DNA from: Tetradesmus obliquus
Lineage: Eukaryota; Chlorophyta; Chlorophyceae; Sphaeropleales; Scenedesmaceae
Assembly: GCA_030272155.1 (NCBI GenBank)
Contig: CP126193.1
Span: forward strand, 5,890,001 to 5,954,000
Length of the DNA stretch: 64,000 bases
Direction: 5' to 3'
Shown here: in pieces, positions 54,928 through 64,000 of the stretch
Position numbering within the stretch: the first letter of the stretch is position 1
Layout of the letters: each line of letters starts with the position of its first letter
Translations under genes and position numbers: made by a program
The notes under the pieces: generated by a model
What the model was told of the DNA's origin: nothing
Databases searched by the model: none
The model's input: only the letters and a program-made list of their open reading frames with translations

Positions 54928-55078
54928 CATCCACAACTCATCCACAAATCGTCCACATCAGGTCATCCACAGTGCCATCCACAGCGGACTACGGCCATCC
55001 ACAGGCCATCCACATCCGTCTGGGTCCACATGGCGTGTGGATGAACTTCGCACACTTGTGGATGAAGTTGTGGATAGC
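54928..55078. repeat. Array of ATCCACA motifs, direct then inverted
   Basis: Eight TCCACA units (most as CATCCACA) between 54928 and 55030 are followed by three TGTGGAT units at 55035-55073. The two halves can pair. A related near-palindrome, CATCCACAGCAGCATGCTGTGGATG, is at 57634-57658. Confidence 0.8.
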
Positions 55079-55094
55079 GTAAACCAGCCTCGTA

Positions 55095-57835
55095 TCATTG
55101 ATTAAACATGTTCAACAATGATATATAACAATAACCGATGATTTCGCGTCGCGCTGGCGCCGGGTACGCGAGCACAGCGTGCAGCAACAGAAGCAGCAGC
55201 AGGTACGAAGCTTGCAAGGCCAAATCACTGCTGCTCCTGCTACACCTGTAGTACCAGGCCACATGTACACAAAAACAGACAAGAATGCCGCAAGATGTGC
55301 TATGTCCCTGCAACGCAACACCATGCTGTGACCTGCCACATGCAACCTGAACCATTGTGTTCTGTCTGATGCTGCTCAGTCAGTAGCATGCTGCTTGCCA
55401 CTCCAGCAGCCCGTCTTGCTGTGTCAGGCCCTAAGCTGCTGCTAAACCGTGCATTTGATGGAATGACAGCTCCACGATGCCTGCTTGCTGCAGCAACACA
55501 TAGCATGCAACTCGGTAACCTGCACATCAGCTTGCACTGCACTGGGCAAGTCAGCAGCAGTCGCAGTAGCAGCAGCAGCAACAACAAAGGCAGCAAAGTG
55601 TTTTAGGGGTCTGTGTTGTACGTGCAACTGCTACAGCAGCGCTGCTGCTGTCAAACCCCCATGCAGGAATTGTACAACTTCGCTGCTGCTGCTTCTCAGC
55701 ATAGAAGCACTGGCATATCAAGACCCCACACAACATGTGGCGCAAGTCTGACGCTGCTACTGCTGCGGAGGTGATCTGACACTAGGCAGGCATGCGATCT
55801 GTGTTGCGCTGCAGAACCCTGGATGGCGCCCTGCATGCTCAACCTTGCACGTACCTGTCAACAAGTGCCAGACTGTTGTTGACAGTGAGATTGTTGTGCG
55901 CGAGTAAAGCCGTCGCGCTGCAGGCTGCTTGCCTGCAAACAGCCCGATGCACTGGACGAACCTGCAGCAAACCATCACGTGTGGTGAGTGCTGTGCAAAC
56001 GGCAGCTGCTACTGCATTGATGCTTGCAGGCACCCCGTGGTGCGACCCAAGCCAACATGCATCACAGGTGCTGCTGCTGCTTCTGCTGCCAGTGTTACCG
56101 TGATGTCGTGCGCATGCAGGGCAGCCGCTGCAGCAGCTAGTGCCATCACATGCTACTGCAGCCACTGCCAGCTGTTGTCGTTGCTGTGCACTGCCTCTGG
56201 GGTCATGTAGCTGTCGCTGAACCTGTGCTTCTGCTGTACACCTGGCAGCAGATCCTCTCACCTGGCATCAAGCTGTTGCAGCCGCTGAGTGTGCTGTTGT
56301 TGCTTGACATCATCAGCGCAGCTTCACAACTTGGCATCTAATTCAAGGAATGTAGCCGTGGCAGCCTTTGCGCAGTGTTAAAATGTGCACAAATGCGATC
56401 CGTAAGCCATGCATGCGCAACAACATACATGTGAATTCATGCATGTTCAGTATGCCACACAGCACTGCTTCACTTGCGCTACCGTGACAAAGCTGTTGCG
56501 GGCTAAGCGTTGACCCTACGGCTGATTGCCCCTCACAAATCCACCGCTGACTGCCTGCAGGACAAGATGCACATGCGTGCAGAGGGACTGCAGTCCGCTG
56601 CTGTGCTCGGGTCAGCTGCTGATGTCACCACCTGCCTAGTGGCTTGCACAGCTTGCTCACCTGCTGTCTGCTGCTTTACGTTTGGTGCAATAGCAGATCC
56701 AGCGTCCAGGATTTGCCGCCCACACATGTGTGCTTTGGCGTGCATGTATGTTGTGGATGCCTGCTGCTGCTCCTGCTGCTGTGCAACTCCTGCTGCATCA
56801 GCTGGCACTAGTGTGGTCAACGCTGCAATAACGCTGCTAGAAGCATAGAGTATGTTTATATAGTAACGAATGAAGCAGGCGCACGACAGTGATGGGCCCA
56901 GGATCACCCACAACAGCCATGGTTGCTGTTGGTAGCAGCACTGTTGATCTGGCTGATCCTGGGCTGGTCACTTGCATAAACCTGTTGTACTCATTGTAAT
57001 CGCTGCGACGTGATATTTTGCGTGAAGATGTCGTCATCAATCGCTGTAAAAGCAGCCCGGCAGGTACGCTGCAACCCCTCACGATGCTGTGTACGCAGGC
57101 ATTACTCAGGCGCAGTTGAAAGCAGGTCCATTGAAGTCAAAGCTTCAATTTCATATGTTGCGCTTGCATCAGCCATGGGGTGCTCCGCATTAGGGTGGGC
57201 TGTCAGTTCCAAACCACGATGTTTGAACAGATGTCAGGAGCGCGACCAATGCTGTCAGGCGCATTCCTTCTAACAAACCGTTTGATTCGAAAATTTATTA
57301 CAAATGGGCGCCCAGTTTGTGCTGGCAGCAAGATGTGCCATCGGCACACCAAGTGCTTCAGCCCAGTCCTGCAGGGTTGCAAGGGAACTGCAGTAGTACA
57401 ACAACCACGGCTGAACGATTATAAGTAATAAGAAAGTAGCATAGTCTGCCTCTACCGTGCATGTGTCCTGCCAGGCCTGCACCTGCACCTGACATCTGGG
57501 GCCCCCCAGGAGGGGCTCCTGCAGTACAACTGTTGCGGCTGCACAGGTGTGCTGTCCTTGAATAACCATAGAATGCACTTAAAAACACATCCACGGCATC
57601 ATTTATAGCTTCTGTGAGCAGCCACTGAACAGTCATCCACAGCAGCATGCTGTGGATGCACCAGTCAGGCGCTGTGGACGACTTGAGGATGGTTTGTGGA
57701 TCAGGCTTGGCCATAGTGTTGCATAGGCATGTAAACACAGTTTGCAGAGCATAATGCAACATAGTGCGTACTCACATGGCATTCAAGTGGTCCCCCCTAG
57801 AGGCCACCATGGCTGCTTGAACCGCAGTTGTGCAG
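55095..57835. other. Stretch without a recognised gene
   Basis: Both strands were read. Minus-strand segments around 55890-55965, 56115-56200 and 56655-56835 are Ala/Gln-rich and flanked by GT and AG, so a rapidly evolving gene cannot be excluded. No family motif or continuous phase chain was found. Confidence 0.4.
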
Positions 57836-57839
57836 ATGC

Positions 57840-58045
57840 GCTGTTCCTGCTGCTCCTCTTATACACAGCCAGCAGCAACACCAACACCACCAAGACCGCC
57901 AGCTCACACAGCAGCTGCTAGAACAGCTGCAGCAGCAACAGCAGGGGCAGCAGCAGCGATAGCAGCAGAAGCAGGCCGACAGCTTTCGTACAAGGAACAA
58001 GTACTGAAGCAGCGACACTCTCGTACACTGCGTTCACACTCTGAG
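57840..58045. repeat. Dispersed repeat family, copy C (partial)
   Basis: Shares with copy A the order CAGCAACACCAACA, CAGCTGCTAGAACAGCTGCAGCA, a CAG-rich middle, CACAGCTTTC-like GACAGCTTTCGTACAAGGAACAA and TCTCGTACACTGC. Copy A has the CAT tract where C has a mixed CAG stretch. Confidence 0.65.
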
Positions 58046-58388
58046 TGACACACAAAAAACATGTGACGAGCTGGCGTTGTCAGGGACAATGTGGTGCAGT
58101 AGTGGTGAGCAAACTGTGTCGCCGGCTGCTTATGGTAAGGCTCATTTGCATGGCAAACAACTACCAGCCATGAATGGCGTCAACATCCATCTTGTTGCTG
58201 CGCCGCTGTTACTAGCTAGTAGCTCCGTTGGCTGCCACGGCCATAGCTGCCAATGCCCTCGTTGCTGCTTTGGAATACAAGCGTGGAGGTGGCTGGCCAC
58301 AAGCGGCGTGTAACTGCTGGCACGAGACTGGTGGTACGCCTGATCACCAAGAGTTGGGCATGACTAGGCCGACAGCTGTGCAGAGAAT

Positions 58389-59042
58389 GTGTTGTATGTA
58401 GAGACAGCGGCAGGGCGTGCAAGCTGCTGCAAGAGTCACATTTCAGGGCAGATTAAGAAGTTGCATGCAGATAGGATCATGTGTGAATCGCTGGAGCATT
58501 CCACTTTGTTGAGTTACATCACGCATGTGCACCCTAAACATGCTGATGCTATGACGTTTAAGCGGGTTAGACCTTTTTTGCGGTCTGGGGCGCCTACACG
58601 TGGTGTTGAGTTGATGATGCGTGTGCGTTTGGGTTGTTTGGCTGTACAAGAACGCACCAGCCGTTATGGTGGCAGGCGAGCTGATTGGAATGCAGCATGT
58701 CCGGCGTGTGGTGCAGGTGTGGAGTCATTGTCACATTTTCTGTTTGATTGTGCTGCGACGTCTGTGCAAAGAGATGAGATGTTCAATGAGATTAGGGCTT
58801 TGTCTGGTTGCGCTGCAAAATTGCGTAACTTGTTGTCTATTACAGATGCTGAGGTGAAGGTGAAGCGGTTTGTGTCGGGTGATGCTTGGGGTTCTGTTAG
58901 GTTACTGGTGTCTAGGTTCATTGCTGATTTTCTTGAAAAGGCTTGGGGTGTGCGTAATGCTTGCAAACATGATGGTGTAGTGCTCCCTTCTGTTGCCGCT
59001 CCATTGGGGCGCGGGGCCGATGGCGTTGATGCTATGGCTTGA
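58389..59042 (+). mobile_element. Truncated non-LTR retrotransposon (LINE) 3' end
   Basis: A 217-residue frame carries a CX2CX8HX4C zinc knuckle (Cys104, Cys107, His116, Cys121; CPACGAGVESLSHFLFDC), typical of the region after the reverse transcriptase in LINE ORF2 proteins. No RT motif such as YxDD is present upstream, so the copy is 5'-truncated, as most LINE insertions are. The frame is open and uses many T-ending codons, unlike the G/C-ending codons of the host genes. That suggests a recent insertion from a different base-composition source. The ATG at 58389 is simply the first in frame. Confidence 0.65.
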
Positions 59043-59685
59043 TGGGTAACATGATGATGATCAGCTGTGCAGCATGCTGGCCACCATCTGGGTGTGCGGC
59101 AACATCTTGATGGTCCAACGGGCGCATGAGCTCGATATTCATCTATAAACCAGGATTTAGGTACATTAGGGCTCACATAAAGGTGGTCAGGCGTGATATC
59201 TGTGCACCTTAACGACATACAGGGAACCAGCATGGCATGGTGGTCCAACTTGCAAGGCGCAAGATATGGAAGATCAGGCTGCTTGATCCATGCAACTCCC
59301 ACCAACGGTTTACCAGCTGAAAGCAGCCTACAGGTTTTATGCAGAACAACTGGCCGTGTACGCGACGGAGGAGACACTACACACCCGGCAACACAGACGC
59401 GCGTAACTGTCATCAAGCCTGCAGAGCTGCTGCTAGGCCCGGGCGAACTGTAGAAACAAACTCATGTTTAAGATCTGCTTATATGGCTTTGGCGTTGGGC
59501 ACGGCCACCTATGAAGCGAGTTCCACGTAAGCAGTAACCACCTACGGTGTCCAGCATCTGCAGAAGCTGGTGCTCGCAGCAGGCTGTGCCACTTGGGGAC
59601 CTCGAGCGCAATATCCACAGGTAGCAACAGTTGGGCTTTGATTTGAGGCGGCAAAACAGCAGTCATTCGTAGCCTGTTAGTGACC

Positions 59686-59734
<49 letters not shown>

Positions 59735-59870
59735 TGCTGGCGCTGCTTGCAGGCACTGTTTGAGGGCTCAGTGCTCACAGGTTTAACAGTCGTTCCACGT
59801 TCAACTAACAACATATACATCAGGTATCACTTGCTTTGCGTCAGGAGCGGCAGGCGCAGCTGCTCCACAG
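59043..59870. other. Region upstream of the DUF218 gene
   Basis: The LINE 3' untranslated part probably occupies the first portion; no poly(A) tail was identified. A (CTG)14 run lies at about 59689-59731. The remainder should contain the promoter of the next gene. Confidence 0.5.
59689..59737. repeat. (CTG)14 microsatellite
   Basis: Uninterrupted CTG units about 140 bases before the DUF218 start codon. Location suggests 5' untranslated or promoter sequence. Confidence 0.9.
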
Positions 59871-59899
59871 ATGAACTTCGCTAGCAGGACGCCCGGCAA

Positions 59900-59938
<39 letters not shown>

Positions 59939-60265
59939 GCAGTGCGCAACAGCAGTGCTGCAGCAGCGTACAGGCGTGCTGCTACAGCCAAGCACACGCA
60001 CATTCCGAGCAGCAGCAGCTGCATGTAGAGCTCACAGACACCAGGCATGCTCGCATGCACAGCAGCAGCAGCACCATGTAGCTCCCCAGTGGCACTGCGC
60101 AGCACGCAGAAACGCAATGTCCAGCCAGCTGGCTTGTGGTTCATCAAGGTTTAGCAGGTGCTGCAGCGCACTAAACCCCTCTTCCGGGTCAACCAGCCCC
60201 GGCAGCATATCATGGCTATGTGGGGTGCAGGCTTGGCCCAGCCAAGCAGCACATAGCCAGGCCAG

Positions 60266-60296
<31 letters not shown>

Positions 60297-63160
60297 GGCA
60301 GCACCAACGGCAACGGTGCTGCTGGCAGCAACGGATCGGCAGACCTTGATGCATCAGCTGAGACGCCCAGCAGCATCAGCACAGACCGCGACTTTGCTGT
60401 CCTGCAAGCAGCTGACCTTGCGGGCATGCAGTTTGATGCGATCGTGGTGCTGGCTGGTGGGCTGCTGCCAGATGCTGGGCTGCCTGTGTGGGCGGCACGG
60501 CGGCTGGATGTAGCGCGGGACCTGCATATGCTATTGGACAGGCAGCCGCCTATCTTATGTTCAGGTGAGGTGGCATGGGTAATTGTTGCTGTTAAAATCG
60601 CTGTTTGAATGTGGCGCGGGGCCTGCATCTGCTGCTGAGAGCTACTAGGCAGGCAGCCGCCCATCCTGTGCTCAGGTGCGTTGAGGTTGGCTGCAATGGT
60701 CGTACTGTGTAGCCCTTTCACTTGTGGAAGGTGGTGATAGGAGCATGTGTAGAGTTGAAGCAGTGTGATGTGGTTTGAATAGGCAAAATGATGCATACTG
60801 CAGCCGCGTGGGTGCTGGCAGCAGAACACAGTCGCAGGTGTTGCCACTGTGGGCAGTACTGTGCACCAGGCACAACTACCCCACAAATGTCCTCACATGC
60901 GCATCATCAATTACAGCAGAACACAGTTGTTGGGCATGTTGCTGCTGCGTATTTTGTGATGACGTCATTCAACTTTCTTTGCTGTGTGCAGGTGGTGGCA
61001 CGCCGCACAAGCCAAGCATCATCGGCTCCATTGGGCACGTGCTGCATGAGTGCATAAGTTAATTGACATGCTGTTGCTGCTGCACCTGCTGCATGTTATC
61101 TGCTGTGTGCAGGTGGTGGCACGCCGCACAAGCCCAGCATCATCGGCTCCAATGGGCATGTGCTGCATGAGTCGACTGCTATGGCCACCTACCTCATGGC
61201 AGCTGGAGTGGCACCAGCAGACATCATCAAGGTGCGCTGGCGCTGCGAGTTGTGAACATGCTTGTAAGATACGCTACAAGGAGATATGCTAAGGAACTAT
61301 TACAGTGGGGTTGAACAGAAGCAACTTGGCTTGCCAGCTATTACCTCAATGTGAGCACGCTGCGCTTCCTGTCGAGGTCCGCCCTGCAGGATTCCTGCAA
61401 ACAAACATGTGCCGGCTTACCTGGAGCAACCTCACTGTGCATATGTACTACTTTTCACTTTGTGCTTGCAGGAACTGCCAGTTATGACACTGTCGGCAAC
61501 ACCTACTTTTCTCTGGCCGTCCAAGTGACTGAGTCACTGCAGCTTGATGCTTGCAGGAAAACCTCTCACTTGTAACGGACCTGCTGCTGCTGTGTGCTTG
61601 CAGGAGACTGCCAGTTATGACACTGTCGGCAACACCTACTTTTCTCTGGCCATCCACGCGCTGCCTGCCGCCTGGAGCCGCCTGGCCGTTGTGACCAGCC
61701 ACTTCCACATGCCGCGCAGCAGGGCGCTGTTTGCAGACATCTACCGCCTGGCTGGCAGCAGCATGTTTGGGGACCCACACAGGTGAGTGGGCGGCAACAG
61801 GCAGGGTGCTGCATCTGGGCCATCTTGAATGGAGGAGACTCTGCCACTTGCGGCTCTGCTCAGCTTACAGTGTTGCCATGTAGCGCGGGAATACAGCTTG
61901 CAGATACTGCCATTGATCCGCAGGACGCCTGCTGCCAAGTGTGCCGTGGTGCGAGGCCGCTGACATCACTGCATGGCTTGTGTTTCAGGGAGGCTGCCCT
62001 GGCAACACCGTGCAGCTTTCCTTCATGCAGCTCTAGCCAGAATGCTGGCATCCATGGTAAACAAACGTGTTTTCTCATAACTTCCCCCCCATCAAAAGCA
62101 CTACTGTGGTCACTCCATGTCACAACACCTCAATCAGCGCCCATGCAGCCGACGCCAGCGCCACACCAAATTCCACACGCCGGCATATTGTCAACTGCCA
62201 CTGACATAGTGAACACGAACGGAAACTTCTTCAACGTGCCGCAGGTTCTCCCTCACCTTCCTCTCAGCCAGCGATGAGGGCTGCTTTGACGACCACGTGT
62301 ACAGCGCACGGCTGCAGAAAGAGGCCGGCAGCCTCGCACACTGGCAGGGTGTGGCAGGGGGCCTACGCAGCCTGCCGGAGCTGCATGGCTGGCTGCACAG
62401 CGACCACCTGTGCTATGCGGTGCAGCGCCAGCAGGAGTTTGGGAAGCGCACAATAGAGGTGGGGTTAATCGTTGTCGTTGATGATGTTGCGCTGTTGTGG
62501 TGCATGCAGCACATCTTATTGTTGTGCCATCTATCAGATGGCTGTCGAAGGTGTTGCTTGATGGGTGTGTTGGTGGCAGAAGGTGCTTGCGCACCTGTGC
62601 TATGCGGTGCAACGCCAGCATGAGTTTGGGAAGCGCACGATCAAGGTGGGCTGGTTGGGCTGTTTGTCATTGTCAGTGTGGGTGTAAACGTATCGTGCCT
62701 TGTTGCTGTGCTGTTTAGTGGATTGCCCTTCCGGACAGGCAGCTACAGATATACATGTGTACTGTTTTGTTGATGATGCTTTTGGTGTTGTTGTGCATGC
62801 GCGTGTTGTTGTAGCGCGTCGAATGGACGGATTGGGTGTCAAATTGGGTGCTGTACTGGTGTGTTGGTGGCAGGGGACAGCAGCAAGTGCCTGCGCATGT
62901 GCGACCTTGCTTCATTGAGCGGGAAGCAGGGTTTGGAGAGGGGAAAGGGGCTGCAAGGCGCATGATTATTCTGTGCAGCGTGCATTCATGCCGTGGGACG
63001 AAATCCTGTCAGGTCAGCGGCAGCCACTGCAAGGCCGCCAGCTCTTGGCCATAGAATTGTTTTCAACAGCTGTGCTGGCCATTGAGCAATGCAAACTGCG
63101 TGTGCTGTGCTGTGCTGTGCTGCGTGCCTGCAGGATGAGAAGCTGCTGGAGTCCTACTGA
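59871..63160 (+). CDS. DUF218 (YdcF/SanA-like) protein
   Basis: Exons are 59871-60564, 61113-61231, 61604-61782, 62245-62458, 62979-63012 and a final exon near 63134. The first 170 residues are a Ser/Ala/Gln-rich, basic leader, possibly an organelle transit peptide plus a low-complexity linker. The conserved domain begins DAIVVLAGG (189-197). RRLDVARDLHMLL, GGTPHKPSIIGSNG, ETASYDTVGNTYFSLAIHAL (272-291) and VVTSHFHMPRSRALF (300-314) follow, the order of motifs in DUF218 proteins. The biochemical role of the family is poorly known; bacterial members act around the envelope. The last two exons do not join cleanly: exon 5 ends in phase 1, which would stop at TGA 63136, whereas DEKLLESY to 63160 needs phase 0. 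Four exon edges are duplicated. Confidence 0.85.
60530..60680 (+). repeat. Tandem copy of the DUF218 exon 1 end and donor
   Basis: The exon end GGCAGCCGCC.ATC..TGTTCAG before the donor at 60565 recurs before a donor at 60676, spacing 111 bp. About 65 bases are recognisably shared, including GCGGGACCTGCAT/GCGGGGCCTGCAT. Confidence 0.85.
60975..61175 (+). repeat. Tandem copy of the DUF218 exon 2 start
   Basis: GTGGTGGCACGCCGCAC after GTGTGCAG begins at 60992 and 61113, spacing 121 bp. About 58 bases encoding GGTPHKPSIIGS and HVLHE are shared. The first copy ends where the working exon reads GAGTCGACTG. Confidence 0.9.
61460..61655 (+). repeat. Tandem copies of the DUF218 exon 3 start
   Basis: Segments after GCTTGCAGG start at 61472, 61557 (short) and 61604 (working). 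The first encodes TASYDTVGNTYFSLA almost exactly as in the true exon, then diverges. Confidence 0.88.
62395..62655 (+). repeat. Tandem copy of the DUF218 exon 4 end and donor
   Basis: CACCTGTGCTATGCGGTGCA through GGGAAGCGCAC and the GTGGG donor (62459) is repeated at about 62589-62645 with a donor at 62646, spacing 187 bp. Confidence 0.88.
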
Positions 63161-63207
63161 TGGCCGAGCAGCAAGCCTGCTGGCTGACAATGGGCTGCCC
63201 AGGACCC

Positions 63208-63868
63208 TCAATTGCCAAGTTCAAACGGGCGCAGATGCGGCTGGGGTTTTCCAAAGCTAGGGAAGGCAGCTACAAGACCGTGTGAAGAGAAGAGCAGCAT
63301 GGCATTGATCTGAGTCTGCACTGAGTCCTGCAATGCTTGAGTCTGGTACTGCAAACCGTTCAGGATTGAGGGCAGCAGCTGCGTGTCTGGCTGTACCGGC
63401 TGGCCTGGGAGATATAACAAAGAACATGCTAGAAGATTTTTCGGTCTAGGGCAGCAGAGAACAACAGGTACTTCATGCCCGGCCCCGCCGTGTCTATATT
63501 GATGCCACAGCGGCTGTGCATGATGCACAGTGCGATGGTCTCAGCTCTTTGAGCCTGCTGCCAGTGGCCGTGTTCCTGCTGAGTTGTAAAGGGTGAGTTT
63601 GCATTTTACAACATGTAAGCAGAGTGAAACTGGCGCCGGGGCCGAAAGACTGTATCCCACGCGGACGAAACGATTACTACACGCTTGGGTGAAGTACCCC
63701 GCGTGCATCCACGGAACGATGGAAACGTTCATGTAAAGGGTGAATAAGAACGTAGTTGTGATCTGGATGTGGCAGTTGCTGGAAAGTCTCCATGGAGTCC
63801 GTTGTAACATATCTACATTGCTTTCCTACTTTTACACGGCTTCCATTGGCTATCACAGGCTCAGCCAT
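63208..63868 (-). CDS. Small protein of unknown function (3' part uncertain)
   Basis: Exon 1 (63698-63868) encodes 57 residues from MAEPVIANGSRVKVGKQCRY to HERFHRSVDARG and ends at GTACTT in phase 0. A second likely exon begins about 63548 after GCAGCAG. It encodes AQRAETIALCIMHSRCGIN and DTAGPGMKYL in phase. A third open segment near 63250-63410 includes LLPSILNGLQYQTQALQDSV, an amphipathic, helix-like stretch, but its phase with exon 2 is unresolved. I do not recognise the family. It is convergent with the DUF218 gene. Confidence 0.5.
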
Positions 63869-64000
63869 GGGCCATTGGCTTTCAATAATTGATGTGGCGC
63901 TTCACCTTGTACACAGCAAGCAGACATCCAGCACATCCAGTGGCTGCTACAGGACTGTGACGAAGCCGTACATGTCTCTTCGGATTTACCTGTCCTTTGG
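63869..64000. other. Upstream edge of the last gene
   Basis: Only 132 bases, presumably promoter or 5' untranslated sequence of the minus-strand gene. Nothing further can be assigned. Confidence 0.4.

Noticed and set aside
54928..55078. Bacterial-type origin with DnaA boxes
   Set aside because: The TCCACA units resemble DnaA boxes only partly and the context is an intron-bearing nuclear genome.
55839..56913. Ala/Gln-rich minus-strand frames as a gene
   Set aside because: Some splice-like borders, but no motif and no consistent phase chain; kept only as a possibility in the region note.

Overview
This window is nuclear DNA from a eukaryote, most likely a chlorophyte green alga. Genes are intron-dense with GT-AG (and two GC-AG) introns. 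CAG/CTG repeats encode Gln, Ala and Ser runs. TGTAA, the green-algal polyadenylation motif, lies shortly after several stop codons. The gene set includes a nuclear MinD, a prokaryote-derived plastid division factor. An order such as Sphaeropleales would fit, but that is inference. No prokaryotic operons, rRNA, tRNA or CRISPR were recognised.

Layout. 13-1580 (-) coiled-coil protein of unknown role. 2661-9793 (+) exportin-T. 11932-13433 (+) four-helix MARVEL-like membrane protein. 14644-15906 (-) derlin. 16441-22701 (+) DNA polymerase eta. 23129-24319 (+) COX19. 24766-27734 (+) thymidylate kinase. 28617-38954 (-) UPL6/UPL7/UBE3C-type HECT ubiquitin ligase. 39634-40897 (-) prefoldin subunit 5. 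41308-43926 (+) MinD. 45274-53106 (+) EML/EMAP-like HELP-WD40 protein. 53107-59870 repeat-rich stretch with a truncated LINE 3' end. 59871-63160 (+) DUF218/YdcF-like protein. 63208-63868 (-) unknown small gene. Exon coordinates were built by hand from splice signals, reading phase and protein-family continuity. For exportin-T, the MARVEL-like gene, derlin, Pol eta, COX19, TMPK, the HECT gene and PFDN5 the phases close exactly from start to stop.

The genes are housekeeping functions with no shared pathway: tRNA export, ER-associated degradation, translesion synthesis, cytochrome oxidase assembly, dTTP supply, ubiquitination, tubulin/actin folding, plastid division and microtubule binding. Two head-to-head pairs, derlin/Pol eta and PFDN5/MinD, have gaps of about 0.4-0.5 kb and may share promoters.

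The unusual signal is structural. About 25 exon edges are present two to eight times in tandem. The extra copies lie inside the adjoining intron, carry 30-160 nt of exon plus the splice dinucleotide, and repeat most often every 110-135 bp. They occur in exportin-T, derlin, Pol eta, TMPK, the HECT gene, the EML gene and the DUF218 gene. They were not seen in COX19, PFDN5, MinD or the MARVEL-like gene. The extreme case is a HECT-domain exon present eight times at about 259-bp intervals (31200-33290). These arrays create serial decoy splice sites and may show how this genome lengthens introns or generates alternative splice sites.
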